Shown here: in pieces, positions 1 through 6,364 of the stretch
Layout: each line of letters starts with the position of its first letter
Numbering within the stretch: position 1 is the first letter of the stretch
From: Neisseriaceae bacterium
GTDB taxonomy: Bacteria > Pseudomonadota > Gammaproteobacteria > Burkholderiales > Neisseriaceae
Assembly: GCA_030146285.1 (NCBI GenBank)
Contig: JASLBZ010000222.1
Coordinates: 1-7,990, forward strand
Direction: 5' to 3'
DNA length: 7,990 bases
Notes under the pieces: generated by a model
The model's database searches: none
Seen by the model: only the letters and a program-made list of their open reading frames with translations
Told to the model about the DNA's origin: nothing
Made by a program: the position numbers and the translations under genes

Positions 1-734
1 AACAAGACCCTTTGGCCTTGTCTGATATGCTGCAAACCATGGGCAGGCAATGGCATAAAACCGGTGAGTTGTCTGGCTGGCGCAACGAATTATTCGATGT
101 CAAAAACCACGATGGCAAAGTTTTGTTCCAATTAGAACGTGCCTTATTCCGTCCATTTGGCCTGTTAAGCCAATCGGTGCACATCAATGGCTTGTACTTG
201 GATCCGGACCAAACCCAATTGTGGATTGGCACACGCAGCCCTTTCAAAGCGGTTGACCCCAATAAACTGGATAATTTGGTAGGCGGTGGGATTACCACCC
301 AAGAAACGGTTCATGAAGCAGCCATTCGTGAAGCTGAAGAAGAAGCTGGCATACCAGCTGCCCTATTACAACAGGCAAAACCTGCTTTAACTTGCCTGAG
401 CCAACGCCATGTTAGTCGTGGCTTGCACCGCGAATATCTGCACATCTACCATCTGGATTTGCCTTTGACATTTCAACCACAAAACCAAGATGGTGAAGTG
501 GCTGAGTTTCATTTGTATTGCCCAGAAACAATTGTGACCTTGATGCTAGAAGGCCGATTTATGAATGATGCATTATTAGCAACACTTTTTGCATTGCAAA
601 AACTCGGGCTGATGATGCCAGAACATCCATTAAGTAGACATTTAGATCAATTGCGCATTCAAAATTCCTCAAAAGACCCACACAATCAAAGCAAGTATGA
701 CCAGATACATTGCCAAGCGCAGTTAGCCATGTAA
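1..734 (+). CDS. Nudix hydrolase with DUF4743-type N-terminal region (5' end outside window)
   Basis: The frame is open from base 3, so the start lies upstream and about 243 residues are visible. A perfect Nudix box (G-x5-E-x7-R-E-U-x-E-E-x-G-U) is encoded at 285-353, beginning Gly-Gly-Ile-Thr and ending Glu-Ala-Gly-Ile. This motif binds the divalent metal and catalyses cleavage of a nucleoside diphosphate linked to another moiety. The segment before the box (GWRNELFDV, then LERALFRPFGL and HINGLYLDP) resembles the DUF4743 domain found in front of Nudix domains in Tnr3/YJR142W-like proteins. Those proteins are thought to act on oxidised thiamine diphosphate or related compounds; the substrate here is inference. 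Family members are usually near 280-300 residues, so perhaps 40-60 are missing. The last ~25 residues are polar and look like a non-conserved tail. Expected location is the cytoplasm. Confidence 0.85.
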   Translation, partial: QDPLALSDMLQTMGRQWHKTGELSGWRNELFDVKNHDGKVLFQLERALFRPFGLLSQSVHINGLYLDPDQTQLWIGTRSPFKAVDPNKLDNLVGGGITTQETVHEAAIREAEEEAGIPAALLQQAKPALTCLSQRHVSRGLHREYLHIYHLDLPLTFQPQNQDGEVAEFHLYCPETIVTLMLEGRFMNDALLATLFALQKLGLMMPEHPLSRHLDQLRIQNSSKDPHNQSKYDQIHCQAQLAM

Positions 735-793
735 AAATATTATTGTTGTGGTAAAGGGAAAGTTGTCTTTACATCTATCATTTTGCATGTTAT

Positions 794-842
794 TTGATAC
801 AACACAATAATAAACAATTGATTCATAATCAAAATAGAGTCA
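794..842 (+). promoter_or_regulatory. candidate FNR-like site and promoter for the HiPIP gene
   Basis: TTGAT-ACAA-CACAA at 794-807 matches 8 of 10 bases of the FNR/CRP-family consensus TTGAT-N4-ATCAA. A -10-like CAAAAT at 830-835 would put transcription start near 842. That places the site centre at about -41.5, the usual position for FNR activation. A second dyad, TTGAT-N5-ATCAA at 818-832, has perfect arms but a 5-base spacer instead of 4. The promoter is inferred from sequence alone and the -10 is weak. Confidence 0.3.
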
Positions 843-868
843 TTACAATAAACATGCTTTCTAAAGCT

Positions 869-874
869 AAAGGA
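869..874 (+). promoter_or_regulatory. ribosome binding site that sets the HiPIP start
   Basis: AAAGGA lies 6 bases before the ATG at 881. Earlier in-frame ATGs (for example at 854) have no such site and would bury the twin-arginine signal inside a longer N-terminus. Confidence 0.75.
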
Positions 875-880
875 AACACC

Positions 881-1180
881 ATGACCTCTCGCCGTACTTT
901 TTTATTGAAAGTTATTCCCGCTGTTGGCGCAGTAGCCTTACTGGGTTCAAAAGCAATGGCAGCGCCTTTATTAACCGAAAAAGACCCAATGGCAAAAGCA
1001 CTTGGTTACACAGCTGATGCAACCAAAGTCAACACAGCAAAATGGAAAAAATACAAAGCTGGCCAAGATTGTGCCACTTGTAACTTATTCCGCAGCACCG
1101 GTGCTAATGGCACTTGTACTTTATTTGCTGGTAAAGAAGTTAGCCCTAAAGGCTGGTGTAATTCTTGGGTTAAAAAATAA
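881..1180 (+). CDS. high-potential iron-sulfur protein (HiPIP), Tat-exported
   Basis: This 99-residue protein is a small periplasmic electron carrier holding one [4Fe-4S] cluster that cycles between +3 and +2. Residues 3-10 (SRRTFLLK) form a twin-arginine signal, followed by a hydrophobic stretch and an AMA cleavage site near residue 27, leaving about 72 mature residues. The four cluster ligands are Cys64, Cys67, Cys79 and Cys93 in the HiPIP pattern C-x2-C-x11-C-x13-C. The LGY motif at 41-43 supplies the conserved tyrosine that shields the cluster. Tat export fits, because the cluster is inserted before transport. The start at 881 is chosen for its ribosome binding site and because the Tat motif then begins at residue 3. 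It appears to be a single-gene unit with its own terminator. Its physiological partner (a cytochrome, oxidase or reductase) is not in the window. Confidence 0.93.
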   Translation: MTSRRTFLLKVIPAVGAVALLGSKAMAAPLLTEKDPMAKALGYTADATKVNTAKWKKYKAGQDCATCNLFRSTGANGTCTLFAGKEVSPKGWCNSWVKK

Positions 1181-1206
1181 CCATCAACCTACCAACGCGA
1201 CACAAC

Positions 1207-1234
1207 AAAGACACCACAATGTGGTGTCTTTTTT
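1207..1234 (+). terminator. intrinsic terminator after the HiPIP gene
   Basis: Arms 1207-1217 and 1221-1231 pair over 11 bp around the 3-base loop AAT, and the run of T continues to 1234. It starts 26 bases after the HiPIP stop codon. Confidence 0.92.
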
Positions 1235-1336
1235 AATGCTCGCTTATTAACTTATTCAAAATCATGATTATAAATCAAGGATTTCTGTAACTTAATATTT
1301 ATTAGCAATATTTTCCTTTGCCAAGCGTCTTATTGT

Positions 1337-1377
1337 TTGCTACATTACAAGCATGGATTTTAATAAATAATGTATTA
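1337..1377 (+). promoter_or_regulatory. candidate promoter and small dyad upstream of the nadR-like gene
   Basis: TTGCTA at 1337-1342 and TTTAAT at 1359-1364 are separated by 16 bases, which predicts a start near 1371. The small dyad TAAT-GT-ATTA at 1368-1377 lies over that position. AT-rich dyads at the start site are typical MarR-family operators, so autoregulation is possible, but the arms are only 4 bp. Confidence 0.3.
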
Positions 1378-1404
1378 ATAATAAAACTATAAAGAAGAAA
1401 TAAA

Positions 1405-1848
1405 ATGGAAAACAATGATATGCAATATGGCTCTATCAACATTGCCTTGCTACAAGCTCGTGAATCAATCATGACCTTCTTCAGACCAATTTTCAATCGC
1501 TATGACATCACAGAACAACAATGGCGCATCTTCCGTTTGTTAGCAGAAAATGGCACTTTGGACTTTCAAGATTTGGCAGACAAAGCTTGTATCTTACGCC
1601 CAAGCTTAACCGGTATCTTATCAAGACTGGAAAAATCAGGTTATGTGGTGAAGCTCAAACCAACCAATGATCAACGCCGCGTCTTCTTAAAGCTCACCTC
1701 TTTGGGCGAAAGCTTGCACAACCAATTAAAACCTCTGATTAATGAGCAATATGTCAAAATCGACGAACTGCTGTCTCATGAAAAAACCGTACAATTACAA
1801 ATGCTGTTAAACGACATCCAACGCATTGCCAAACCAGAAGTGGTTTAA
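1405..1848 (+). CDS. nadR: MarR-family transcriptional regulator, NadR/FarR (HpaR-like)
   Basis: This 147-residue protein is a dimeric winged-helix regulator very like meningococcal NadR (also called FarR), with near-identical stretches such as LAENGTLDFQDLA and ACILRPSLTGIL. The recognition helix is at about 65-80 and the wing at about 86-98, with the MarR Asp-x-Arg feature (D89, R91/R92). The dimerisation helices are the N-terminal ~30 and C-terminal ~45 residues. Residues known from the NadR-hydroxyphenylacetate structure are kept: Ser10, Asn12, Trp40, Arg44 and Tyr116 here correspond to Ser9, Asn11, Trp39, Arg43 and Tyr115 there; Asp36 is Glu37. In Neisseria this protein represses the nadA adhesin and farAB efflux genes, neither of which is in view. 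The ATG at 1405 follows an AAGAAG site at 1392-1397 and gives the family length. The gene converges with the agcS-like gene. Which genes it controls here is unknown. Confidence 0.88.
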   Translation: MENNDMQYGSINIALLQARESIMTFFRPIFNRYDITEQQWRIFRLLAENGTLDFQDLADKACILRPSLTGILSRLEKSGYVVKLKPTNDQRRVFLKLTSLGESLHNQLKPLINEQYVKIDELLSHEKTVQLQMLLNDIQRIAKPEVV

Positions 1849-1857
1849 ATTACAAAC

Positions 1858-1888
1858 AAAAAAATCGAGGCTTAGCCTCGATTTTTTT
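1858..1888. terminator. bidirectional intrinsic terminator between nadR-like and agcS-like genes
   Basis: Arms 1858-1871 and 1875-1888 pair perfectly over 14 bp around the loop TTA. The core is TCGAGGC/GCCTCGA, flanked by a run of A on the left and T on the right. It therefore gives a GC stem followed by a U-tract on either strand and can end both convergent transcripts within a 53-bp gap. Confidence 0.95.
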
Positions 1889-1901
1889 GTGTTTGATTGC
1901 C

Positions 1902-3323
1902 TTATTTCCAAATATCACTCTTCACTTTTTCTTGCAGTTTAGGGTAATCAGAAATTTTAAATACGGGTTTTTGATTGGCTTTCAATTGTTTTTGGTAGTC
2001 TTTTAACAAAACAAAAGCAATGGGAGACAATAACAAAATAGCAGCCAGATTAATCAACGCCATTAAGCCCATCGATAAGTCTGCCATATCCCATACCAAC
2101 GGTGCTTCTTGTACAGCACCAAAGTAAACCATGCCCAAAACCAACAAGCGAAACACCACAATCACAGCAGGATTGTTCTTGATAAACTGCACATTGCTCT
2201 CAGCATAGGCATAATTACCAATAATCGATGAAAATGCGAATAAGAACAAAATAATGGCTAAGAAATCTGCACCCCAACCACCCACTTGGCTTTCAATCGC
2301 AGCCTGAGTCAATGCAACACCGCTTAAGCCACTACTGTCTGACACGCCAGATAACAAAATGATGGCAGCAGTACAACTACATACCACCATGGTGTCTACA
2401 AACACACCCAACATTTGAATCATGCCTTGGCTAACAGGATGCTTTACTTCTGCGGCAGCTGCTGCGTTTGGCGCAGAACCCATACCAGCTTCATTGGAAA
2501 ACAGACCCCGTTTGATACCCAAAATCATGGCTTGTGAGAACATCGCACCGAAAATACCGCCAGCCATGGATTGGAAGTTAAATGCTTCACGAATGATGCT
2601 GGCAAAAACTTCAGGCAACAAACCCACATTAATCACAATGATGTAAAGCGCAACCAACAAGTATAGCAATGCCATAACCGGCACCAACAACTCAGCAATT
2701 TGGGCAACACGTTTGATGCCGCCAAAAATAATCGGTGCGGTAATCAACACCAAGAAAACGCCCAAATAACGACTGTCCCAACCCCAAGCTTGTTTAGAAG
2801 CTTCAATGATCGAGTTCGCTTGTACTGAGTTAAAAACAAAACCAAAAGCCAAAATCAAAGCCAACGCAAACAAAATACCCAACCATCTTTGTTTTAAACC
2901 TTGGGTAATGTAATAAGCTGGCCCACCACGAAATTTACCGGTATCACCATCTCTGACTTTGAATAACTGTGCCAATGATGACTCCACAAAAGCAGAACTC
3001 ATGCCCAGCAAAGCAGTAACCCACATCCAAAACACAGCACCCGGGCCACCTAGCGCAATCGCAATCGCAACGCCGGCAATATTGCCCACACCCACACGAC
3101 TTGCCAAGCCTGTTACAAAAGCTTGGAATGGTGTAATGGCATTGCTGGTATCATTTTTATCACGACCACCCAACATTTCACGCACACTTTGTGGCAACAA
3201 ACGCAGCTGTACCATGCATGTCATCACGGTAAAGAAAATACCCACAAGCAACAATAGAACCACCAATAAATCCCATAAGGGGCCATTGATGGCGTTTACC
3301 CATTCATGTAATACTTCAGTCAT
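1902..3323 (-). CDS. alanine/glycine:cation symporter, AGCS family
   Basis: This 473-residue inner-membrane protein has about 10-11 hydrophobic segments and belongs to the AGCS family (TC 2.A.25), which brings alanine or glycine into the cell with Na+ or H+. Residues 92-107 (GGPGAVFWMWVTALLG) fit the sodium:alanine symporter signature. Other family landmarks are ASRVGVGNIAGV at 74-85, FRGGPAYYI at 131-139 and GLFSNEAGMGSAPNAAA at 273-289, which line the substrate and ion path in solved AgcS. Length is normal and no disruption is seen. On its own strand the ATG follows the purine-rich ribosome binding site AGAGGAAGAGAAG. It seems to be transcribed alone, starting in the AT-rich gap to its right and ending at the terminator shared with the nadR-like gene. 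Exact substrate preference (alanine, glycine, D-alanine) cannot be read from sequence. Confidence 0.93.
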   Translation of the reverse strand: MTEVLHEWVNAINGPLWDLLVVLLLLVGIFFTVMTCMVQLRLLPQSVREMLGGRDKNDTSNAITPFQAFVTGLASRVGVGNIAGVAIAIALGGPGAVFWMWVTALLGMSSAFVESSLAQLFKVRDGDTGKFRGGPAYYITQGLKQRWLGILFALALILAFGFVFNSVQANSIIEASKQAWGWDSRYLGVFLVLITAPIIFGGIKRVAQIAELLVPVMALLYLLVALYIIVINVGLLPEVFASIIREAFNFQSMAGGIFGAMFSQAMILGIKRGLFSNEAGMGSAPNAAAAAEVKHPVSQGMIQMLGVFVDTMVVCSCTAAIILLSGVSDSSGLSGVALTQAAIESQVGGWGADFLAIILFLFAFSSIIGNYAYAESNVQFIKNNPAVIVVFRLLVLGMVYFGAVQEAPLVWDMADLSMGLMALINLAAILLLSPIAFVLLKDYQKQLKANQKPVFKISDYPKLQEKVKSDIWK

Positions 3324-3643
3324 TGACTTCTCTTCCTCTACGACAATACGGTCAATTAAAGCCCATATTCTCGTTATTATTTATAATAAACTGCAGAATA
3401 ATATCATTTATTGCGATTAAAAATTAACCATTCATAACGTAAATAAATGAATAAATTTCAATGAAGACTCTCAAGACGGCCATTTAAAATAACGCCATGG
3501 AATACAAAAAAAACTAACAATTTCATTTTAATACAAAAAAACACCTTACCTATGTTTAGAGATATTCAAATAACGTAAATGTACTAAATTGCTCAACCAC
3601 ACTTCTTAACACTCAAAAATAAAAAAGGGCCGAAGCCCTTTTT
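3324..3643. other. AT-rich intergenic region between recQ and the agcS-like gene
   Basis: About 320 bp separate the agcS-like start from the recQ stop, and I see no convincing gene. The right end holds the recQ terminator. The left part must carry the promoter of the agcS-like gene (minus strand), but no clear -35/-10 pair stands out. A perfect dyad, TTATTAT-TT-ATAATAA, lies at 3374-3389, about 51-66 bases upstream of that start codon, and could be an operator. The 11-mer ATAACGTAAAT occurs twice in direct orientation (3434-3444 and 3570-3580). Confidence 0.6.
3374..3389. promoter_or_regulatory. AT-rich perfect dyad upstream of the agcS-like gene
   Basis: Seven-base arms TTATTAT and ATAATAA flank the centre TT. 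The size and AT content would suit a MarR- or TetR-type operator, but an AT-rich region can produce such dyads by chance. Confidence 0.3.
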
Positions 3644-3644
3644 T
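3621..3644 (-). terminator. intrinsic terminator of recQ with UUCG tetraloop
   Basis: Read on the minus strand the hairpin is GGGC-TTCG-GCCC extended by six A-T pairs, then a T-rich tract (to about 3616). The C(UUCG)G tetraloop is unusually stable in RNA. The first stem base (3644) is the last base of the recQ TGA stop, so terminator and gene end overlap by one base. Confidence 0.93.
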
Positions 3645-5452
3645 CAGTCTGCCAAATGTTGTTGGCAAATGGCCAAGACAGGTTCACCATAAATTCCTGC
3701 CTTTCGCTCACCAAATCCAAAGACATTTTTCAATTGCGGTAAGTCTTGGGGGTGGCGCGCCACAATCTCGGCCAATGTTTTGTCTGGAAAGATAACGTAA
3801 GCAGGAACATTGTCTGCTTTGGCTCGCTCTTTGCGCCAAGATCGCAGTGCCTGCCACAAGCGCTCTTCTCTTTCTGTGCGCAAAGCAAATTGGGTATTGG
3901 TGCTTGCCAAGGTTTTCTTGTCTCTTTTCAAAGGGCGCAGCCAAATGGGGTCAGTGCCTTTTAAAAATACCCGAGCATCCTCAGTCAAAATTAAGGCTTG
4001 GTTGTGTTGTAAATTAATCCCCAACAAATTCAAACTCACACATTGGCGCACCACCGAGCGCCATTCTTTGTCACTTAGGGTTTGACCAATGCCAAATGTA
4101 CTGAGCTTATCGTGGTTAAATCGCATCACCCATTCACTGGCTTTGCCTCGCAAAACATCAATCACATGGGCTGTTGAAAAAGTCTGGCCAACTCGGTACA
4201 CACAAGACAATAGCTTTTGAACCAATACCGTGGCATCAAATCGCTCAGGTGGCTGCTGACAATTGTCACAATGGCCACAAGCTTCACTGTCCTCATCAAA
4301 TTGCTTCAAAAGCAAAACACGACGACAAGTAGCCGTTTCACAAAACGACAACATGGCATCCAGTTTTTGCAATTCAATTTGTGTATTCATTTCATCCATT
4401 TGGCTGTCTGAAATGCGCTGACGCAGCAACACCCAATCATTTAAGCCGTAACACAACCAACTAATGGCAGGCAAACCATCTCGGCCTGCTCGACCTGACT
4501 CTTGGTAAAAATGCTCCACACTTTTGGGCATGTCCAAATGCGCCACAAAACGCACATCTGGCTTATCAATGCCCATGCCAAATGCCACGGTCGCCACCAT
4601 GATCACTGCATCGTCTTGGGTAAAGCGACGTTGGTTGTTTTCACGAATCTGAATGTCTAGGCCGGCATGGTATGGCAAAGCATCAAAACCATTTTCACAC
4701 AAGAAAGCGGCCACATCTTCGACTCGTTTGCGAGACAAACAATACACAATGCCACATTGCCCTTGGGCTTGTTTTTTCAAAAATGTTAACAGCTGGCGCT
4801 TACCATTATTTTTTTCAATCACTTCGTAAAAAATATTGGGGCGATTAAAGCTGGTGAGAAAAGTAGGTGCTTGCTCTAGCTTCAGGTAATGGCGAATATC
4901 TGCACGGGTTGCTTCATCGGCGGTGGCAGTTAATGCAATGCGTGGCACATCAGGAAAAGCATCTTTCAAAAACCCCAAGCGTTGGTATTCTGGTCTGAAA
5001 TTGTGACCCCACTGGCTCACGCAATGGGCTTCATCTATGGCAAACAAGCTGATGTGAATGTTGTTTAAAAAGCGATTAAAAGAATCACTCACCAAGCGTT
5101 CAGGTGCCACATACAATAACTTCAGGCTGCCAGAAGCGATGTCTGCACCAATTTGTTCCATTTGCTCAAAGCTTGTGCCACTGTGTACACAAGCTGCGCC
5201 CACGCCATTGCCTTGCAAACTGGCCACTTGGTCAGCCATCAAAGCAATCAATGGTGAAATAACAATGGCAACGCCTTCTCGCATTAGGGCGGGAATCTGG
5301 TAGCACAAAGACTTTCCTGCCCCGGTTGGCATCAACACCAAAGCATCTTGTCCCTTTGCCAGATTGTTAACAATAAGCTCTTGTTCTCCACGAAATGCTG
5401 GGTAACCAAAAACAGTTTGTAATAAATCTTGAGCCAACTTTGTTTGTGACAT
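3644..5452 (-). CDS. recQ: ATP-dependent DNA helicase RecQ
   Basis: This 602-residue protein is a 3'-to-5' superfamily 2 helicase acting in recombinational repair and restart of stalled forks. Its parts in order are: motif 0 FGYPAFRGEQ (15-24); Walker A with GAGKS (44-48, Lys47); DEAH (140-143); the aromatic-rich loop SQWGHNFRPEY (146-156); TATA of motif III (175-178); motif VI QESGRAGRDG (317-326); the RecQ zinc site Cys376, Cys392, Cys395 and Cys398; a winged helix (about 405-500); and an HRDC domain (about 524-600). Length matches E. coli RecQ (about 610), with a single HRDC domain rather than the three reported in Neisseria gonorrhoeae RecQ. One oddity is Asn151 where most RecQ proteins have Asp. 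The ATG is preceded on its strand by AAAGAGA. It is a single-gene unit, divergent from the lipoprotein gene. Confidence 0.97.
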   Translation of the reverse strand: MSQTKLAQDLLQTVFGYPAFRGEQELIVNNLAKGQDALVLMPTGAGKSLCYQIPALMREGVAIVISPLIALMADQVASLQGNGVGAACVHSGTSFEQMEQIGADIASGSLKLLYVAPERLVSDSFNRFLNNIHISLFAIDEAHCVSQWGHNFRPEYQRLGFLKDAFPDVPRIALTATADEATRADIRHYLKLEQAPTFLTSFNRPNIFYEVIEKNNGKRQLLTFLKKQAQGQCGIVYCLSRKRVEDVAAFLCENGFDALPYHAGLDIQIRENNQRRFTQDDAVIMVATVAFGMGIDKPDVRFVAHLDMPKSVEHFYQESGRAGRDGLPAISWLCYGLNDWVLLRQRISDSQMDEMNTQIELQKLDAMLSFCETATCRRVLLLKQFDEDSEACGHCDNCQQPPERFDATVLVQKLLSCVYRVGQTFSTAHVIDVLRGKASEWVMRFNHDKLSTFGIGQTLSDKEWRSVVRQCVSLNLLGINLQHNQALILTEDARVFLKGTDPIWLRPLKRDKKTLASTNTQFALRTEREERLWQALRSWRKERAKADNVPAYVIFPDKTLAEIVARHPQDLPQLKNVFGFGERKAGIYGEPVLAICQQHLAD

Positions 5453-5477
5453 ACATTCTCTTTAATCGAACAGGCTT

Positions 5478-5506
5478 TGCAAAATTTCACTTTAAACACA
5501 TAACAT
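5478..5506 (+). promoter_or_regulatory. candidate promoter for the lipoprotein/coiled-coil gene pair
   Basis: TTGCAA at 5478-5483 and TAACAT at 5501-5506 (17-base spacing, 4 of 6 matches each) would start transcription near 5513 and leave a ~60-base leader. The 121-bp interval must also hold the recQ promoter on the other strand, which I could not place. Confidence 0.25.
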
Positions 5507-5573
5507 ATTCACCCAAATACAAACACTTTTTGGTAAACTCTTGTCGATTGCATTTATAAAGGCGAACGCAACA

Positions 5574-5999
5574 ATGCGTATATTTTACAAAGCAACATTC
5601 ATTTTGCTAGGACTGAGTATTCTATCAGCTTGTACCACAACAAGCTCTATTGGTGGTGCTGGTAAATGGGAAAAAATGGGTATTTCAACAGATGGCAATG
5701 TGACCCATGAAATGAATGTAAGCAGCATCAACAAAGTGGGTGATTTGGTGACTTTTCAAGATCGAAAAACCTTAAAAGACGTGAACAAGCACGGTTCAGG
5801 CTTGCCTGAACACAAGGTTTCTATCAATACTTGGGAAGTGAATTGCAGCAAAAAGAACTACCGCTTAACCAATACCGATTTGTATGACAGCACAGGCCGC
5901 CTGATTTTTTCAGACAGTTTTAATAGCCAAACAGTGCGTCCGATTAGTGTCAATAAAGGCTCTGCGATTGCCAAACAAATTGAGTCAGCTTGCCGCTAA
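5574..5999 (+). CDS. outer-membrane lipoprotein resembling surface-adhesin protein E
   Basis: This 141-residue protein has a lipoprotein signal: MRIFYK, a hydrophobic core, and the lipobox LSAC with Cys20 as the lipidated residue. Thr at +2 does not give inner-membrane retention, so an outer-membrane location is likely. The mature part matches the layout of the Adhesin_E family (Haemophilus influenzae protein E): an opening W-x-K-M/I-G segment (32-36), an alternating strand VTFQDRKT (59-66), then TWEVNC (86-91), YRLTNTDLYDSTG (96-108), a SDSFNS turn (113-118) and a C-terminal Cys. Cys91 and Cys140 probably form the conserved disulfide. H. influenzae protein E binds laminin, vitronectin and plasminogen; adhesion here is not shown, because many members are uncharacterised. 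The ATG at 5574 is chosen because it starts the signal peptide and follows AAAGG at 5558-5562. Confidence 0.72.
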   Translation: MRIFYKATFILLGLSILSACTTTSSIGGAGKWEKMGISTDGNVTHEMNVSSINKVGDLVTFQDRKTLKDVNKHGSGLPEHKVSINTWEVNCSKKNYRLTNTDLYDSTGRLIFSDSFNSQTVRPISVNKGSAIAKQIESACR

Positions 6000-6015
6000 T
6001 ACCGAATAAAAAAAT

Positions 6016-6022
6016 GAGGGAA
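6016..6022 (+). promoter_or_regulatory. ribosome binding site that sets the coiled-coil protein start
   Basis: TGAGGGA lies 3 bases before the ATG at 6026, with the GAGGG core ending 4 bases before it. An earlier in-frame ATG at 6014 would overlap this site and has no site of its own, so 6026 is preferred. Confidence 0.7.
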
Positions 6023-6025
6023 ATC

Positions 6026-6364
6026 ATGTTAAAGAAAAACGCTTACTTACTTTTGCTGATGGCTGCATTTTCCAGCAATGCTTTCGCACAAACAGCCGCA
6101 GCAGTGGACAATAGTCCGCTAATGAGTGCTCAATTGGCATATCAGCAAGCCTTGAAAGAACAAGGAAAATCCTCAGGAAAAATTGAAGACTTGGCTGGTA
6201 AATTAGAACAAGCTCGAGCTCGATTGGCAGGTGCACAAGCCGATGTCGACAAGTACACCATACAATTGAATGAAGCCACAACAGCTCAGAACAATGCCAG
6301 CCAAGCACTGCAGGCTGCATCAAAACAGCTGGATGCCGCTTGGGCTGCCTCTAGAAGCCAATAA
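6026..6364 (+). CDS. small periplasmic alanine-rich coiled-coil protein, unknown function
   Basis: I do not recognise this 112-residue protein. It begins with a Sec signal peptide (MLKK, a leucine-rich core, cleavage after AFA at residue 21). The mature ~91 residues are rich in Ala, Gln, Lys and Glu, contain no Cys, and from about residue 33 to 108 show heptad-like spacing of Leu/Ala/Ile/Val (for example IEDLAGKLEQARARL at 53-67), so a helical coiled coil is likely. There is no lipobox. It lies 26 bases after the lipoprotein gene on the same strand with no terminator between, so the two are probably co-transcribed and may share a place in the envelope. The stop codon at 6362-6364 directly abuts the stop of the opposing tlpA-like gene. 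A structural or chaperone-like envelope role is possible but unsupported. Confidence 0.75.
   Translation: MLKKNAYLLLLMAAFSSNAFAQTAAAVDNSPLMSAQLAYQQALKEQGKSSGKIEDLAGKLEQARARLAGAQADVDKYTIQLNEATTAQNNASQALQAASKQLDAAWAASRSQ

Noticed and set aside
751..772. Possible terminator after the Nudix gene (GTAAAG...CTTTAC)
   Set aside because: The stem is only 6 bp with a 10-base loop and no T-run follows.
794..880. Longer HiPIP reading frame starting at 794 (an ATT codon) or at the ATG at 854
   Set aside because: The extension lacks a ribosome binding site and would place about 30 or 9 extra residues before the twin-arginine motif. The ATG at 881 has AAAGGA at the right distance.
2959..3420. 153-codon open frame on the plus strand opposite the agcS-like gene
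   Set aside because: It lies antisense to a well-conserved transporter, has low-complexity composition and no ribosome binding site or recognisable domain.
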